40,832 bases of DNA. It comes from Lachnospiraceae bacterium UBA7026. GTDB lineage: Bacteria; Bacillota; Clostridia; Lachnospirales; Lachnospiraceae. The stretch is taken from assembly GCA_002494165.1 (NCBI GenBank), contig DLBH01000067.1:1-40832 (forward strand), written 5' to 3'. Below the pieces are notes generated by a model. That model did no database searches, was not told the DNA's origin, and saw only the letters and a program-made list of their open reading frames with translations. The position numbers and the translations under genes are program-made. Below, piece by piece: positions 7,690 through 14,630 of this stretch. Numbering within the stretch: the stretch's first letter is position 1; each line of letters starts with the position of its first letter.

Positions 7690-8453
7690 GGGAACACAAC
7701 CTCCTTCGCGTCAAAGACCGGACCATCCTTGCAGACCCGGCTGTTATTAACATTTGTGTGATGGTTCTTCTCTTTGGTCTGGCAGATACATCCCAGGCAG
7801 GCGCCAATGCCGCAGGCCATACGCTCCTCCAGGGATATCTGGGCCTCTATTCCCTGCCGGGCGGCATAATCCGCCACCGCCTTCAGCATGGGCATGGGAC
7901 CACAGGCATAGATGATCCCACCCTCCACTTTCTTTTCCCGGATCGCGTCAATAACCGTTCCTTTGACACCGGTCATGCCGTCCTCTGAGGCCACTGCCAC
8001 CGGAGCAATCTTGGCAAATTCTTCCAGAAGAAAGGGCTCGTCCCTGTAACCCAGGACACAGGTCTTCCTGCCGGAGATGGCCCTGGCCAGTTCCAGCATG
8101 GGAGGAATACCGATTCCGCCTCCAATCAATATGGCCGGTTTATCCTTTATGGTAAATCCATGGCCCAGAGGTCCCATAAGGTCCAGAATGTCTCCAGTCT
8201 TTAATTCCGAGAACTCTTTTGTCCCCGCTCCTGCCACCCGGTAGACAAGCCGGAGATTCCCCTTTTCTTTGTCGATACCACAAATACTGATGGGCCTGGG
8301 AAGCAGCCTGGTTTCATTTCTACAATAAAGGTTCAGAAACTGTCCGGGTTCCGCCAGACTGGCGGCTCCGGGGCAGCGCAGGGACATATCGAAAATCCCC
8401 TCCGCGATCCTTTTCTGGCTGATAATCACTGCTTTTTCTTTCACAGGGTTCAT
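7686..8453 (-). CDS. pyrK: Dihydroorotate dehydrogenase B, electron-transfer subunit
   Basis: Iron-sulfur and FAD protein that links PyrD to NAD+. It has 255 residues from the ATG at 8453, which has AAAGGAG seven bases upstream. An earlier in-frame start at 8498 lacks this. The FAD site is RPISICGI with the downstream GAGTKEF segment, the nucleotide site is IGGGIGIPPMLELA, and the 2Fe-2S cysteines are in ACGIGACLGCIC plus a later CKDGPVF. It overlaps pyrD by four bases. It begins 56 bases after the helicase stop, with a promoter-like site across that junction. Confidence 0.97.
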   Translation of the reverse strand: MNPVKEKAVIISQKRIAEGIFDMSLRCPGAASLAEPGQFLNLYCRNETRLLPRPISICGIDKEKGNLRLVYRVAGAGTKEFSELKTGDILDLMGPLGHGFTIKDKPAILIGGGIGIPPMLELARAISGRKTCVLGYRDEPFLLEEFAKIAPVAVASEDGMTGVKGTVIDAIREKKVEGGIIYACGPMPMLKAVADYAARQGIEAQISLEERMACGIGACLGCICQTKEKNHHTNVNNSRVCKDGPVFDAKEVVFP

Positions 8454-8488
8454 CCTCAGTCTCCTTTCACATATTAGTCTTATCCTAC

Positions 8489-8518
8489 ATCCTAACACAA
8501 GTTATCTTATCAAGTAAA
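8489..8518 (-). promoter_or_regulatory. Possible pyrK-pyrD promoter
   Basis: TTTACT (8513-8518) is followed after 18 bases by TAGGAT (8489-8494), with TG one base upstream of the -10. The -35 overlaps the last codons of the helicase gene. The -10 resembles those of pyrE and pyrF. Confidence 0.4.
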
Positions 8519-10516
8519 TGCATAGTCCAGCAAATTCTTTTCCAGCAGATAGGAAAGATGAAAGATTCTGGCCCTGCCATCTCTGTCAAAACGGATTTTG
8601 ATCTTTCCCTCCTGGCAGTAGACTACCGTTCCCACTCCTAAATGCCTGTGCCTTACCCGGACCCCTTCCCTGAGTCTGGACTGGTCATAGCGGACCTCGC
8701 CGATATATCGGGATACCCTGACCTCTTTCTGGTAGAGCTCTTTTACCGCATAGAGGAAAAGATAAGTCTTTGCCCTGGTGACCGCTACATAGTAGAGGCG
8801 TCGTTCTTCCTCCAGGTCAGCCTCCTTCACCGCCTTTTTGTGGGGGGTAACCCCTTCGTTGGAATCTATGACAAAAACCACTTCATACTCAAGTCCCTTG
8901 GAGCTGTGCATGGTAGTCAGGGTGATTCCCTTCTTATTACCCTTGTTTTTCCTGGCCTGCCTTTCCAGTTCCTGCCCATATTCCTCTATATAGGCAAACC
9001 ATTCCTCATAACTGTGGTAGTCTCTGGCACTCTCCGTAATCTCGTCCAGGACTTCCAGCAGGTTATCCAGGTTCATATTCCTCATGGAGACATACTCGGC
9101 CAGATAGTCCTCGTAGCCTATGCCCTTGCGGATGTAACAGATGGCCTCATAGGGTTCCATGGCCGAGAGCAGGGTCAGGTCCATCTCCAGTTTGTCAATT
9201 TTTTCGAAAAGCCATTTTTTCCCATAGGCCTGTTTTTTCAAACTCTGAAAGGACACGGTCTGCTGGTCCAGCATGTTTCTGGAAATGTAGCGCTTGGGCC
9301 TGTTCATAATCTGCAGGAAAAGTCCCCGGTCCATGTCGCCCAGAGCCAGGCGGATATAAGCCAGAATATTACGGCTGATCCAATGGTCAAAAATATTGGG
9401 GATCATATCTCTCATCTGGAAAGGAATATTGAACTCCAGAAGCCGGCCCACCAGCTGCCTGGGCTGAGTGTTGGTCCGGTAAATGACGGCCATCTCTTCA
9501 AGAGGAATGCCCTTAGCCTGGTAAAAAGCCAGGGCACGGAGGATATCCTGGCACTCCTCATGGACATTTTCAAAGAGTTTGAAGCTGACCGGGACCCTGG
9601 ACCCCCTCATGGCTGTAATCTCCTTGTCAAACCTTTTGGTGTTATGAAGAATTAAGTTGCGGGCACTGTCCACAATCTCTGAGCTGGACCGGTAATTCAC
9701 ATTGAGGACCACTCTCCTGGCCCGGGGAAAATCCTTCTGAAAACCCAGCATAATCTCCGGCCTGGCTCCCCGGAAGCGGTAGATGGACTGGTCATCATCC
9801 CCCACGATGAAAAGGTTCTGGTCCCGGCCGGTCAGCATTTTCACGATCTCGTACTGGACCCGGTTGATGTCCTGGAATTCATCAATGAGGATATAGCGGT
9901 ATTTCTGCTGCCACATGGCCCGGATATCCTCCCGGTTTTTGAGCAGGTCATGGCAGAATACCAGCATATCGTCAAAATCTATCAGATTGTCACGGCGGAG
10001 ACTCTGGTCATAGCCCTGGCAGAGGCGGGTGAAGATCTCATCGGAACAGGTCCCGCTGTGAAAATATTCAATGGCTATCATCTCACCTTTTACATAGCTG
10101 ATCTCGTTCAGTATATTACTGATGAATTCATTCTCATCCTCCATCTCCAGATCCAGACTCTGGGCCATATCCCTGATATAACGTCTCCTGCTCTCCTCCC
10201 GGACAATGCTGGCCCCGCTGTAATGGTAGGCATAGCGGAGTATCATGAAAAATACAGAGTGAAAGGTTCCAAAAGTCACTCCTGCGTCCTTCATGCCTTC
10301 AAACTGCTCAAATCTTTTCTTCATCTCTGCCGCTGCAGCCCGGGTAAAGGTGATCACCAGAATATTAGCGGGATTGATACCCATCTGCTCAATCAGAAAA
10401 CGGATTCTCCAGGTGATCACCAGGGTCTTGCCTGACCCCGGTCCCGCCAGGACCATGGCCGGCCCCTGGCCGTGCATGATTGCTTCTTTTTGTCGGTCAT
10501 TAAAATGCTGGTCCAT
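8510..10516 (-). CDS. UvrD/PcrA-type superfamily 1 DNA helicase
   Basis: 3'-to-5' DNA helicase with all canonical SF1A motifs: Walker A GPGSGKT at 25-31, motif Ia with TFTRAAAAEM, motif II IDEFQD, motif III GDDDQSIYRFRGA, motif IV near NVNYRSS, motif V TTMHSSKGLEYEVVF, and motif VI with YYVAVTRAK. The C-terminus has the Tudor-like VRHRHLGVGTVVY segment seen in PcrA. At 668 residues it is shorter than PcrA (about 740), with a compact 2B region. It may be the Clostridia-specific UvrD-like helicase rather than the housekeeping PcrA. The start at 10516 has GGAAGGAT upstream. A promoter-like site lies at 10558-10587, right before a repeat array. The pyr genes follow. Confidence 0.93.
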   Translation of the reverse strand: MDQHFNDRQKEAIMHGQGPAMVLAGPGSGKTLVITWRIRFLIEQMGINPANILVITFTRAAAAEMKKRFEQFEGMKDAGVTFGTFHSVFFMILRYAYHYSGASIVREESRRRYIRDMAQSLDLEMEDENEFISNILNEISYVKGEMIAIEYFHSGTCSDEIFTRLCQGYDQSLRRDNLIDFDDMLVFCHDLLKNREDIRAMWQQKYRYILIDEFQDINRVQYEIVKMLTGRDQNLFIVGDDDQSIYRFRGARPEIMLGFQKDFPRARRVVLNVNYRSSSEIVDSARNLILHNTKRFDKEITAMRGSRVPVSFKLFENVHEECQDILRALAFYQAKGIPLEEMAVIYRTNTQPRQLVGRLLEFNIPFQMRDMIPNIFDHWISRNILAYIRLALGDMDRGLFLQIMNRPKRYISRNMLDQQTVSFQSLKKQAYGKKWLFEKIDKLEMDLTLLSAMEPYEAICYIRKGIGYEDYLAEYVSMRNMNLDNLLEVLDEITESARDYHSYEEWFAYIEEYGQELERQARKNKGNKKGITLTTMHSSKGLEYEVVFVIDSNEGVTPHKKAVKEADLEEERRLYYVAVTRAKTYLFLYAVKELYQKEVRVSRYIGEVRYDQSRLREGVRVRHRHLGVGTVVYCQEGKIKIRFDRDGRARIFHLSYLLEKNLLDYAFT

Positions 10517-10557
10517 CTATAATCCTTCCATTATAAATATAAATCATATGCCTATAA

Positions 10558-10587
10558 ATTATATGCCCCGGTAAACGTCAGCTACAA
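10558..10587 (-). promoter_or_regulatory. Probable helicase gene promoter
   Basis: TTGTAG (10582-10587), an 18-base spacer and a perfect TATAAT (10558-10563) on the minus strand, about 40 bases before the helicase start. The tandem repeat array ends just upstream of the -35. Confidence 0.5.
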
Positions 10588-10597
10588 TATACATTTT

Positions 10598-10825
10598 CCA
10601 CTACCCGGTGGACATCTATTCTCTTAAACATTTTCCATTGCCCTCAATGGACATCTGCTGTCATAAACATTTCCCATTGCCCTCAGTGGACATCTGTTTT
10701 CATAAACATTTCCATTACCCTCAGTGGACATCTGCTGTCATAAACTTTTCCATTGCCCTCAATGGACATCTGCTGTCATAAACTTTTCCATTGCCCTCAA
10801 CGGACATCTGCTGTCATAAACATTT
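10598..10825. repeat. Six tandem 37-39 bp units, each with a 14-16 bp palindrome
   Basis: Units start at 10598, 10635, 10674, 10712, 10750 and 10788, and a truncated seventh begins at 10826. Each has a head of the type CCATTGCCCTCAATGG (arms pairing around CCCT), then a conserved tail with ACATCTGCTGTCATAAAC and TTT. Head changes partly keep pairing: unit 1 has CCAC/GTGG where the others have CCAT/ATGG or GTGG. The tail between palindromes is conserved, so there are no unique spacers. The array occupies most of a 467-base gap between ptsI and the helicase gene. No open frame with a ribosome site was seen there. Confidence 0.9.
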
Positions 10826-10923
10826 CCATTTTACCCATCCCGGACAAAATATTCAACCATTTCTCTGCCGCAGGCTTCCCTGAAAAAAAGCCGGAATCAA
10901 AAATAGACCGGGAAGATAACATG

Positions 10924-10953
10924 AAAAAAGGATGCCCCGAAGAACATCCTTTT
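10924..10953 (-). terminator. Strong intrinsic terminator of ptsHI
   Basis: The minus strand has AAAAGGATG pairing with CATCCTTTT, extended by TTC/GGG around a TTCG tetraloop, then a run of T. It lies 30 bases after the ptsI stop. A second weaker hairpin with a T run (10883-10912) follows as a possible back-up. Confidence 0.9.
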
Positions 10954-10983
10954 GTCTATACAAAATGAAATTGTACACTTTAA

Positions 10984-12702
10984 TTATTTTGCTACAGATT
11001 TGAGGTACTTCTTAACCTCTGCCTCTGTTGCAAGAGTAAGAGCATGTTTTGCTACCTTCTTGGCCTCATCCATAGTCCATGCAGAGATGGTCTTTCTGGT
11101 TCTGAGGATAGATGTAGCACTCACGCTGAACTCATCCATGCCGAATGCAAGCAGCAGTGGTGTCAGCAGCGGATCGGCGGCTGCCTCTCCACACATACCT
11201 ACCATAGCACCGCCGGCCTTACCAGCCTTGATTACTCTCTCGATGGCACGGATTACAGCCGGGTTGTAAGCGGAGTAGAGATAAGCTACGTCCGGATTAC
11301 CACGGTCTGCACACATGGTGTAACCGGTCAGGTCGTTAGTACCGATAGAGAAGAAATCTGCCTCCTTGGCAAATACGTCTGCCATGAGAGCGGATGCAGG
11401 TGTCTCAATCATGATACCAACCTGGATATCCTTGTCGTAAGGAATCTCTTTCTTATCGAACTCATACATAATGTCGTTGAGGATTGTCTTAACCTGACGA
11501 AGCTCGTCAACGCAGGTAACCATGGGAACCATGATCTTGATATCGCCGTAAGCGGAAGCACGAAGAAGGGCTCTCAGCTGCGGACGGTAAATGTCATCAA
11601 CTCTGTTAAGACAGAGACGAACAGCACGGTAGCCAAGGAAGGGGTTCTCCTCCTTAGGCAGCTGAAGGTAAGGAATCTCCTTATCTCCACCTACATCCAG
11701 GGTACGGATGATAACCGGCTTGTCACCGAGTGTCTCGGCAACTTTCTTATAAGCCTCAAACTGCTCCTGCTCTGTAGGAATGGCAGGACGGTCCATAAAG
11801 AGGAACTCTGTACGGAAAAGTCCGATACCTTCGCCATCACACTCTACAACCTGCTCAGCATCCTTGGGCTTACCAATGTTGGCACAAAGCTCAACCTTGT
11901 GGCCGTCAGCAGTCTCTGTGGGCTTGCCAACGAAAAGCTGAAGGGCAGCCTTCTCCTCGAGGAAGACTTTCTTCTTCTCTTCATATGTAGCAACAACAGC
12001 CTCATCAGGATCAGCCACTACAGCACCTGTAGATCCGTCGAGAACAACCTTCTGGCCATTAGCAAGTCTGGAAGCGATGCCCTCGATACTGAGGACTGCA
12101 GGAATCTCAAGAGCTCTTGCCAGGATAGCGGAATGTGATGTCTTTCCACCGATCTCTGTCAGGATACCTTCTACGTTAGCAGGGTTGATACCTGCTGTCA
12201 TGGACGGGGTCAAATCTTCAGCCACAAGGATGGTTCCTTCCGGAAGGAGACCGAGATCAATATCCTCAACGCCAAGAAGGTTCTTTAAAAGCCTGGTCTT
12301 GATATCATTGACATCTGTTGCCCTCTGCTGGAACATGGGATCATCGAGGGAAGCAAACAGAGTAGCATACTTTTCGCAGATCTCTTCTACAGCCTGCTCT
12401 GCACACTTGTGCTCTTTGCTAATCTCTTCCTCCATCTCACCGGTCATGGCCGGATCCATGAGCAGAAGCATATGACCTTCAAGAATCTCTGCTTCCTTCT
12501 CACCGACACGCTTCTTCATATCTGCAGCCATGTCGGAAGTCTGGGAGATCGTCTTGTCAAGACCTTCCTGAAGGCGGGCAACCTCAGATTCAGGATTGCT
12601 GATCTTAACTCTTTTGTACTCAAGAGACGGCTCTTTAACTACTACAACGGTACCGATTCCGATACCTGCAGAAGCGCCGATACCATTAAACTTTAAACTC
12701 AT
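10984..12702 (-). CDS. ptsI: PTS enzyme I (phosphoenolpyruvate-protein phosphotransferase)
   Basis: General cytosolic PTS component that takes phosphate from PEP onto its active-site His and gives it to HPr. It has 572 residues, the family norm. The phospho-His is His190 in GGKTSHSAILAR. The PEP-binding barrel shows FRTEFLFMD, VIIRTLDVGGDKE, SIGTNDLTGYT and the catalytic Cys in VGMCGE. A Shine-Dalgarno AAGGGGATT precedes the ATG at 12702. It lies 32 bases behind ptsH, ends in a strong terminator, and so forms a two-gene operon with it. Codon use looks highly biased, as in highly expressed genes. Confidence 0.98.
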   Translation of the reverse strand: MSLKFNGIGASAGIGIGTVVVVKEPSLEYKRVKISNPESEVARLQEGLDKTISQTSDMAADMKKRVGEKEAEILEGHMLLLMDPAMTGEMEEEISKEHKCAEQAVEEICEKYATLFASLDDPMFQQRATDVNDIKTRLLKNLLGVEDIDLGLLPEGTILVAEDLTPSMTAGINPANVEGILTEIGGKTSHSAILARALEIPAVLSIEGIASRLANGQKVVLDGSTGAVVADPDEAVVATYEEKKKVFLEEKAALQLFVGKPTETADGHKVELCANIGKPKDAEQVVECDGEGIGLFRTEFLFMDRPAIPTEQEQFEAYKKVAETLGDKPVIIRTLDVGGDKEIPYLQLPKEENPFLGYRAVRLCLNRVDDIYRPQLRALLRASAYGDIKIMVPMVTCVDELRQVKTILNDIMYEFDKKEIPYDKDIQVGIMIETPASALMADVFAKEADFFSIGTNDLTGYTMCADRGNPDVAYLYSAYNPAVIRAIERVIKAGKAGGAMVGMCGEAAADPLLTPLLLAFGMDEFSVSATSILRTRKTISAWTMDEAKKVAKHALTLATEAEVKKYLKSVAK

Positions 12703-12734
12703 ATTAATCCCCTTAATAAATGTTAGTGCTTAAA

Positions 12735-12998
12735 TTACTCGCCTAAGCCGGACTCGATCAGCTCGATAGCTGCCTTAAGTGCTTCTTCCTCGTCCGGTCC
12801 GTCACACTGTACTTCGATCTCAGAACCACACTTGATGCAAGCGCCGATGATATTCAGAAGGCTCTTACCATTTGTGCTTTTTCCGTTGAAGATCAGGTTA
12901 ACATCACTCTGGTATTTTGCAACACCCTTAGCGAAAACGCCTGCCGGTCTCATGTGAAGTCCCTGTGGATTGTTAATAGTAATTTTCTGTGATACCAT
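12735..12998 (-). CDS. ptsH: Phosphocarrier protein HPr
   Basis: Small PTS carrier of 87 residues. His15 lies in NPQGLHMRPAG and receives phosphate from enzyme I. Ser46 in NGKSLLN is at the regulatory position phosphorylated by HPr kinase in Firmicutes, so this HPr can probably act in CcpA-type carbon control. AAGGAG lies ahead of the ATG at 12998. It is the first gene of ptsHI. The upstream 331-base gap holds a promoter-like TATAAT, a 9+9 inverted repeat and the terminator of the preceding gene. Confidence 0.98.
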   Translation of the reverse strand: MVSQKITINNPQGLHMRPAGVFAKGVAKYQSDVNLIFNGKSTNGKSLLNIIGACIKCGSEIEVQCDGPDEEEALKAAIELIESGLGE

Positions 12999-13053
12999 AG
13001 CTATTACTCCTTTTCTTTAATTAGTACATCAATAAAAATCCTCTCTAAAGAAA

Positions 13054-13067
13054 ACATGCTGTCATGT
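13054..13067 (-). other. Small hairpin in ptsH leader
   Basis: The minus strand reads ACATG-ACAG-CATGT followed by TTTTCTTT, between the putative promoter and ptsH. The stem of five pairs is weak, so it could be a minor attenuator or mean nothing. Confidence 0.3.
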
Positions 13068-13088
13068 ACCACATTGTACCAGGTTAGT

Positions 13089-13119
13089 ATTATATCTATT
13101 GGCACATATGGTCTAGCAA
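13089..13119 (-). promoter_or_regulatory. Possible ptsHI promoter
   Basis: A perfect TATAAT (13089-13094) on the minus strand has a -35-like TTGCTA (13114-13119) at 19 bases, longer than ideal. The position, about 90 bases before ptsH and just downstream of an inverted repeat, supports a promoter. Confidence 0.45.
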
Positions 13120-13123
13120 AATA

Positions 13124-13149
13124 CACAAAAAGCAATTACCCTTTTTGTG
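13124..13149. promoter_or_regulatory. Perfect 9+9 inverted repeat upstream of the ptsHI promoter
   Basis: CACAAAAAG (13124-13132) and CTTTTTGTG (13141-13149) with an eight-base centre lie just upstream of the -35-like site. The shape fits a dimeric regulator's operator. It does not match the catabolite cre consensus, and it is unlikely to be a terminator because the stems are AT-rich and no gene ends next to it. Confidence 0.5.
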
Positions 13150-13291
13150 AAATTTGTGCGATTCTACATTAGCGCCCTTTCTTTAGCTTCAAATAGTTTA
13201 ACATTTTTTATATACACTGTCAATATAACCAGGTCTGTCTTCGTTAAAAAAAGCCGCCTTTCACCCGCCCTGAAACAAGTCTGAGAACATG

Positions 13292-13323
13292 AAAAAGCCC
13301 TGCAAAAGACACTTTGCAGGGCT
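13292..13323 (-). terminator. Intrinsic terminator of the TPR gene
   Basis: The minus strand has AGCCCTGCAAA pairing with TTTGCAGGGCT around a short loop, then TTTTTC. The first stem base lies seven bases after the stop codon of the TPR gene. Confidence 0.9.
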
Positions 13324-13329
13324 GGTGTT

Positions 13330-14022
13330 TCACTGTTGTTCCTGGACCCGGGTAGCCAGAAAGGCGTACTCCTTCTGTCCTTTTTCATCCTCAGGATAAA
13401 GGCTGACATACTCTGCGGCCGTACTGCAGGCAGACTCATAATCCTGCTCTTTTTCATAAACGACAATCTTACAGAAAAGGAAGTCGGCCGCCCGGTCTCC
13501 CCCTTCACTGATTCCTCTTTCGGCAAAACTAATGGCAGACTGGTAATTACCCACATCAAGGCAGAGCTGACATAGTCTTTTTAAAAAGTCCAGGTCTCCG
13601 GTCTTCTCATAACCAAGTTCGTAATTATCCAGGGCCGCCTGGTAGTAGTCCATGGAACTGTCAGAGGCCTGGCCTGCAGCCGTCAGGCACTCGCCCTTCA
13701 AGATATAGTAAGATACCTTCCCGGGATTGTCATCGATCATCTGGTCATAGAGCTCAGAGGCCTTATCATATTCCTGGAAAAGGTAATAGCTCTCTGCCAG
13801 ATAACATCTCATATCCGCGTCAATCTCCTCAGAAAAGATATCCTTGCCTTCGAGAGCCTCCTCTAAAAGGCGGATGGACTGGGCATAGTCTTCATCCTTG
13901 AAATACTGGATGGCCTCCTCCCGCTTCGCTTCCTTATTATTGTAATGACGGTACTGGAAAAAAACAAATATGCCTTCTGCCAGCAGCAGTACTAAAAGGG
14001 ATCTGATTATAATCTTAAACAT
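13330..14022 (-). CDS. Membrane-anchored tetratricopeptide-repeat protein, unknown function
   Basis: 230 residues. Residues 4-22 form one hydrophobic segment (IIIRSLLVLLLAEGIFVFF) after a positive start: an uncleaved anchor with the rest probably outside the membrane. From residue 35 on there are about five helix-turn-helix repeats with TPR character (for example AIQYFKDEDYAQSIRLLEEA and DKASELYDQMIDDNPG), so a protein-binding scaffold is likely. There is no lipobox Cys. GGGGAGG lies seven bases before the ATG. The start is only about 28 bases after the rpsO terminator, leaving no room for a separate promoter after it, so expression probably depends on read-through or a promoter within the end of rpsO. 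It has its own strong terminator. Partner unknown. Confidence 0.85.
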   Translation of the reverse strand: MFKIIIRSLLVLLLAEGIFVFFQYRHYNNKEAKREEAIQYFKDEDYAQSIRLLEEALEGKDIFSEEIDADMRCYLAESYYLFQEYDKASELYDQMIDDNPGKVSYYILKGECLTAAGQASDSSMDYYQAALDNYELGYEKTGDLDFLKRLCQLCLDVGNYQSAISFAERGISEGGDRAADFLFCKIVVYEKEQDYESACSTAAEYVSLYPEDEKGQKEYAFLATRVQEQQ

Positions 14023-14050
14023 ACAGTAACCTCCCCTGGGGAACGCTTTG

Positions 14051-14080
14051 AAAAAAGGCTGCCACCGGCAGGTGACAGCC
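14051..14080 (-). terminator. Intrinsic terminator after rpsO
   Basis: Stem GGCTGTCACC/GGTGGCAGCC with a four-base loop on the minus strand, followed by six T. Ten pairs including one T-G. Confidence 0.92.
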
Positions 14081-14106
14081 CGACATTACACATACTGCTG
14101 GTCCGA

Positions 14107-14373
14107 TTACTTTCTTAAGCCCAGCTGCTCAATCAGAGTTCTGTAACGATTGATATCTTTATTCCTTAAGTAAGCGAGAAGGTTTCTTCTCTGACCAACC
14201 ATCTTCAGAAGTCCTCTTCTGGAATGATGATCCTTGGGATTAGCCTTGAAATGTGTCTGAAGGTCATTAATCCTGGCTGTGAGAATCGCTACCTGTACCT
14301 CAGGTGAACCTGTGTCACCCTCAGTCTTACCAAACTTTGCAATCAGTTCCTGCTTCTGCTCTTTTGTAATCAT
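14107..14373 (-). CDS. rpsO: 30S ribosomal protein S15
   Basis: Small-subunit protein that binds 16S rRNA early in assembly. It has 88 residues, full length for the family. Typical segments are [35 protein letters not shown] and [19 protein letters not shown] precedes the ATG at 14373. It has its own promoter (14464-14492) and terminator (14051-14080), so it is mainly monocistronic. The leader can fold into two exclusive structures near the ribosome site, as expected for S15 autoregulation. Confidence 0.99.
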   Translation of the reverse strand: MITKEQKQELIAKFGKTEGDTGSPEVQVAILTARINDLQTHFKANPKDHHSRRGLLKMVGQRRNLLAYLRNKDINRYRTLIEQLGLRK

Positions 14374-14397
14374 GTTTCATTCCTCCTGTAATAAATA

Positions 14398-14447
14398 TTA
14401 CCTTTACGAAGGTAGGGTCGGAGTATCCCTGCCCTGGTAAAGGGTAA
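14398..14447 (-). promoter_or_regulatory. Probable S15 autoregulatory leader with alternative pairings
   Basis: In the rpsO leader RNA, bases complementary to 14398-14407 can pair locally as TACCTT-CGTA-AAGGTA (14399-14414). They can alternatively pair at long range with the segment at 14437-14447 (TTACC-C-TTTAC on the minus strand), enclosing a small GGG/CCC hairpin. The Shine-Dalgarno lies about ten bases downstream. S15 leaders in several phyla use such structures, but I cannot assign this one to a named class. Confidence 0.55.
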
Positions 14448-14463
14448 GTTTAAAGCAATTAGT

Positions 14464-14492
14464 AGTTTAGCACAAAGGCTCTTTTTTGTAAA
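14464..14492 (-). promoter_or_regulatory. rpsO: rpsO promoter
   Basis: TTTACA (14487-14492), a 17-base spacer and TAAACT (14464-14469) with TG one base upstream of the -10, on the minus strand. The leader to the start codon is about 85 bases. Confidence 0.8.
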
Positions 14493-14518
14493 GAAGATTC
14501 CAAAAAAGCTTACAAAAC

Positions 14519-14602
14519 CTGGGGCTAAGGGCCCCACTGCCGGCCCATGAGCTAAAGGCTGCCGCTGCCAGTCCTGAAGCTAGAGGGTACCCGCTGCCAG
14601 CC
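14519..14602. repeat. Three degenerate tandem units of 27-29 bp
   Basis: Units at 14519-14545, 14546-14573 and 14574-14602 share a GCTA core and a (C/A)CTGCC(A/G)G(C/T)C end on the plus strand. They lie between the rluD-type gene stop and the rpsO promoter. Unit lengths differ by one or two bases. The first unit also contains a GGGGC/GCCCC palindrome that could aid termination. Confidence 0.75.
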
Positions 14603-14630
14603 CCAGCCGGTCATCCGGTCTTTCCATACT

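Noticed and set aside
8642..9655. 337-codon plus-strand frame
   Set aside because: Antisense to the helicase gene, no family features, no ribosome site.
10598..10825. Possible CRISPR array
   Set aside because: Spacing of 37-39 bp looks CRISPR-like, but the stretch between palindromes is conserved in every unit, so there are no unique spacers, and no cas gene lies nearby.
10753..10968. 71-codon plus-strand frame across the repeats
   Set aside because: It is made of repeat units and runs through the ptsI terminator, with no ribosome site. A by-product of the array.
11044..12138. 364-codon plus-strand frame
   Set aside because: It lies wholly antisense to ptsI, whose motifs are complete. Long antisense frames are expected opposite genes with strong codon bias.
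13164..13559. 131-codon minus-strand frame overlapping the TPR gene
   Set aside because: It uses another frame of the TPR gene and runs through its terminator. No ribosome site or protein-like pattern.
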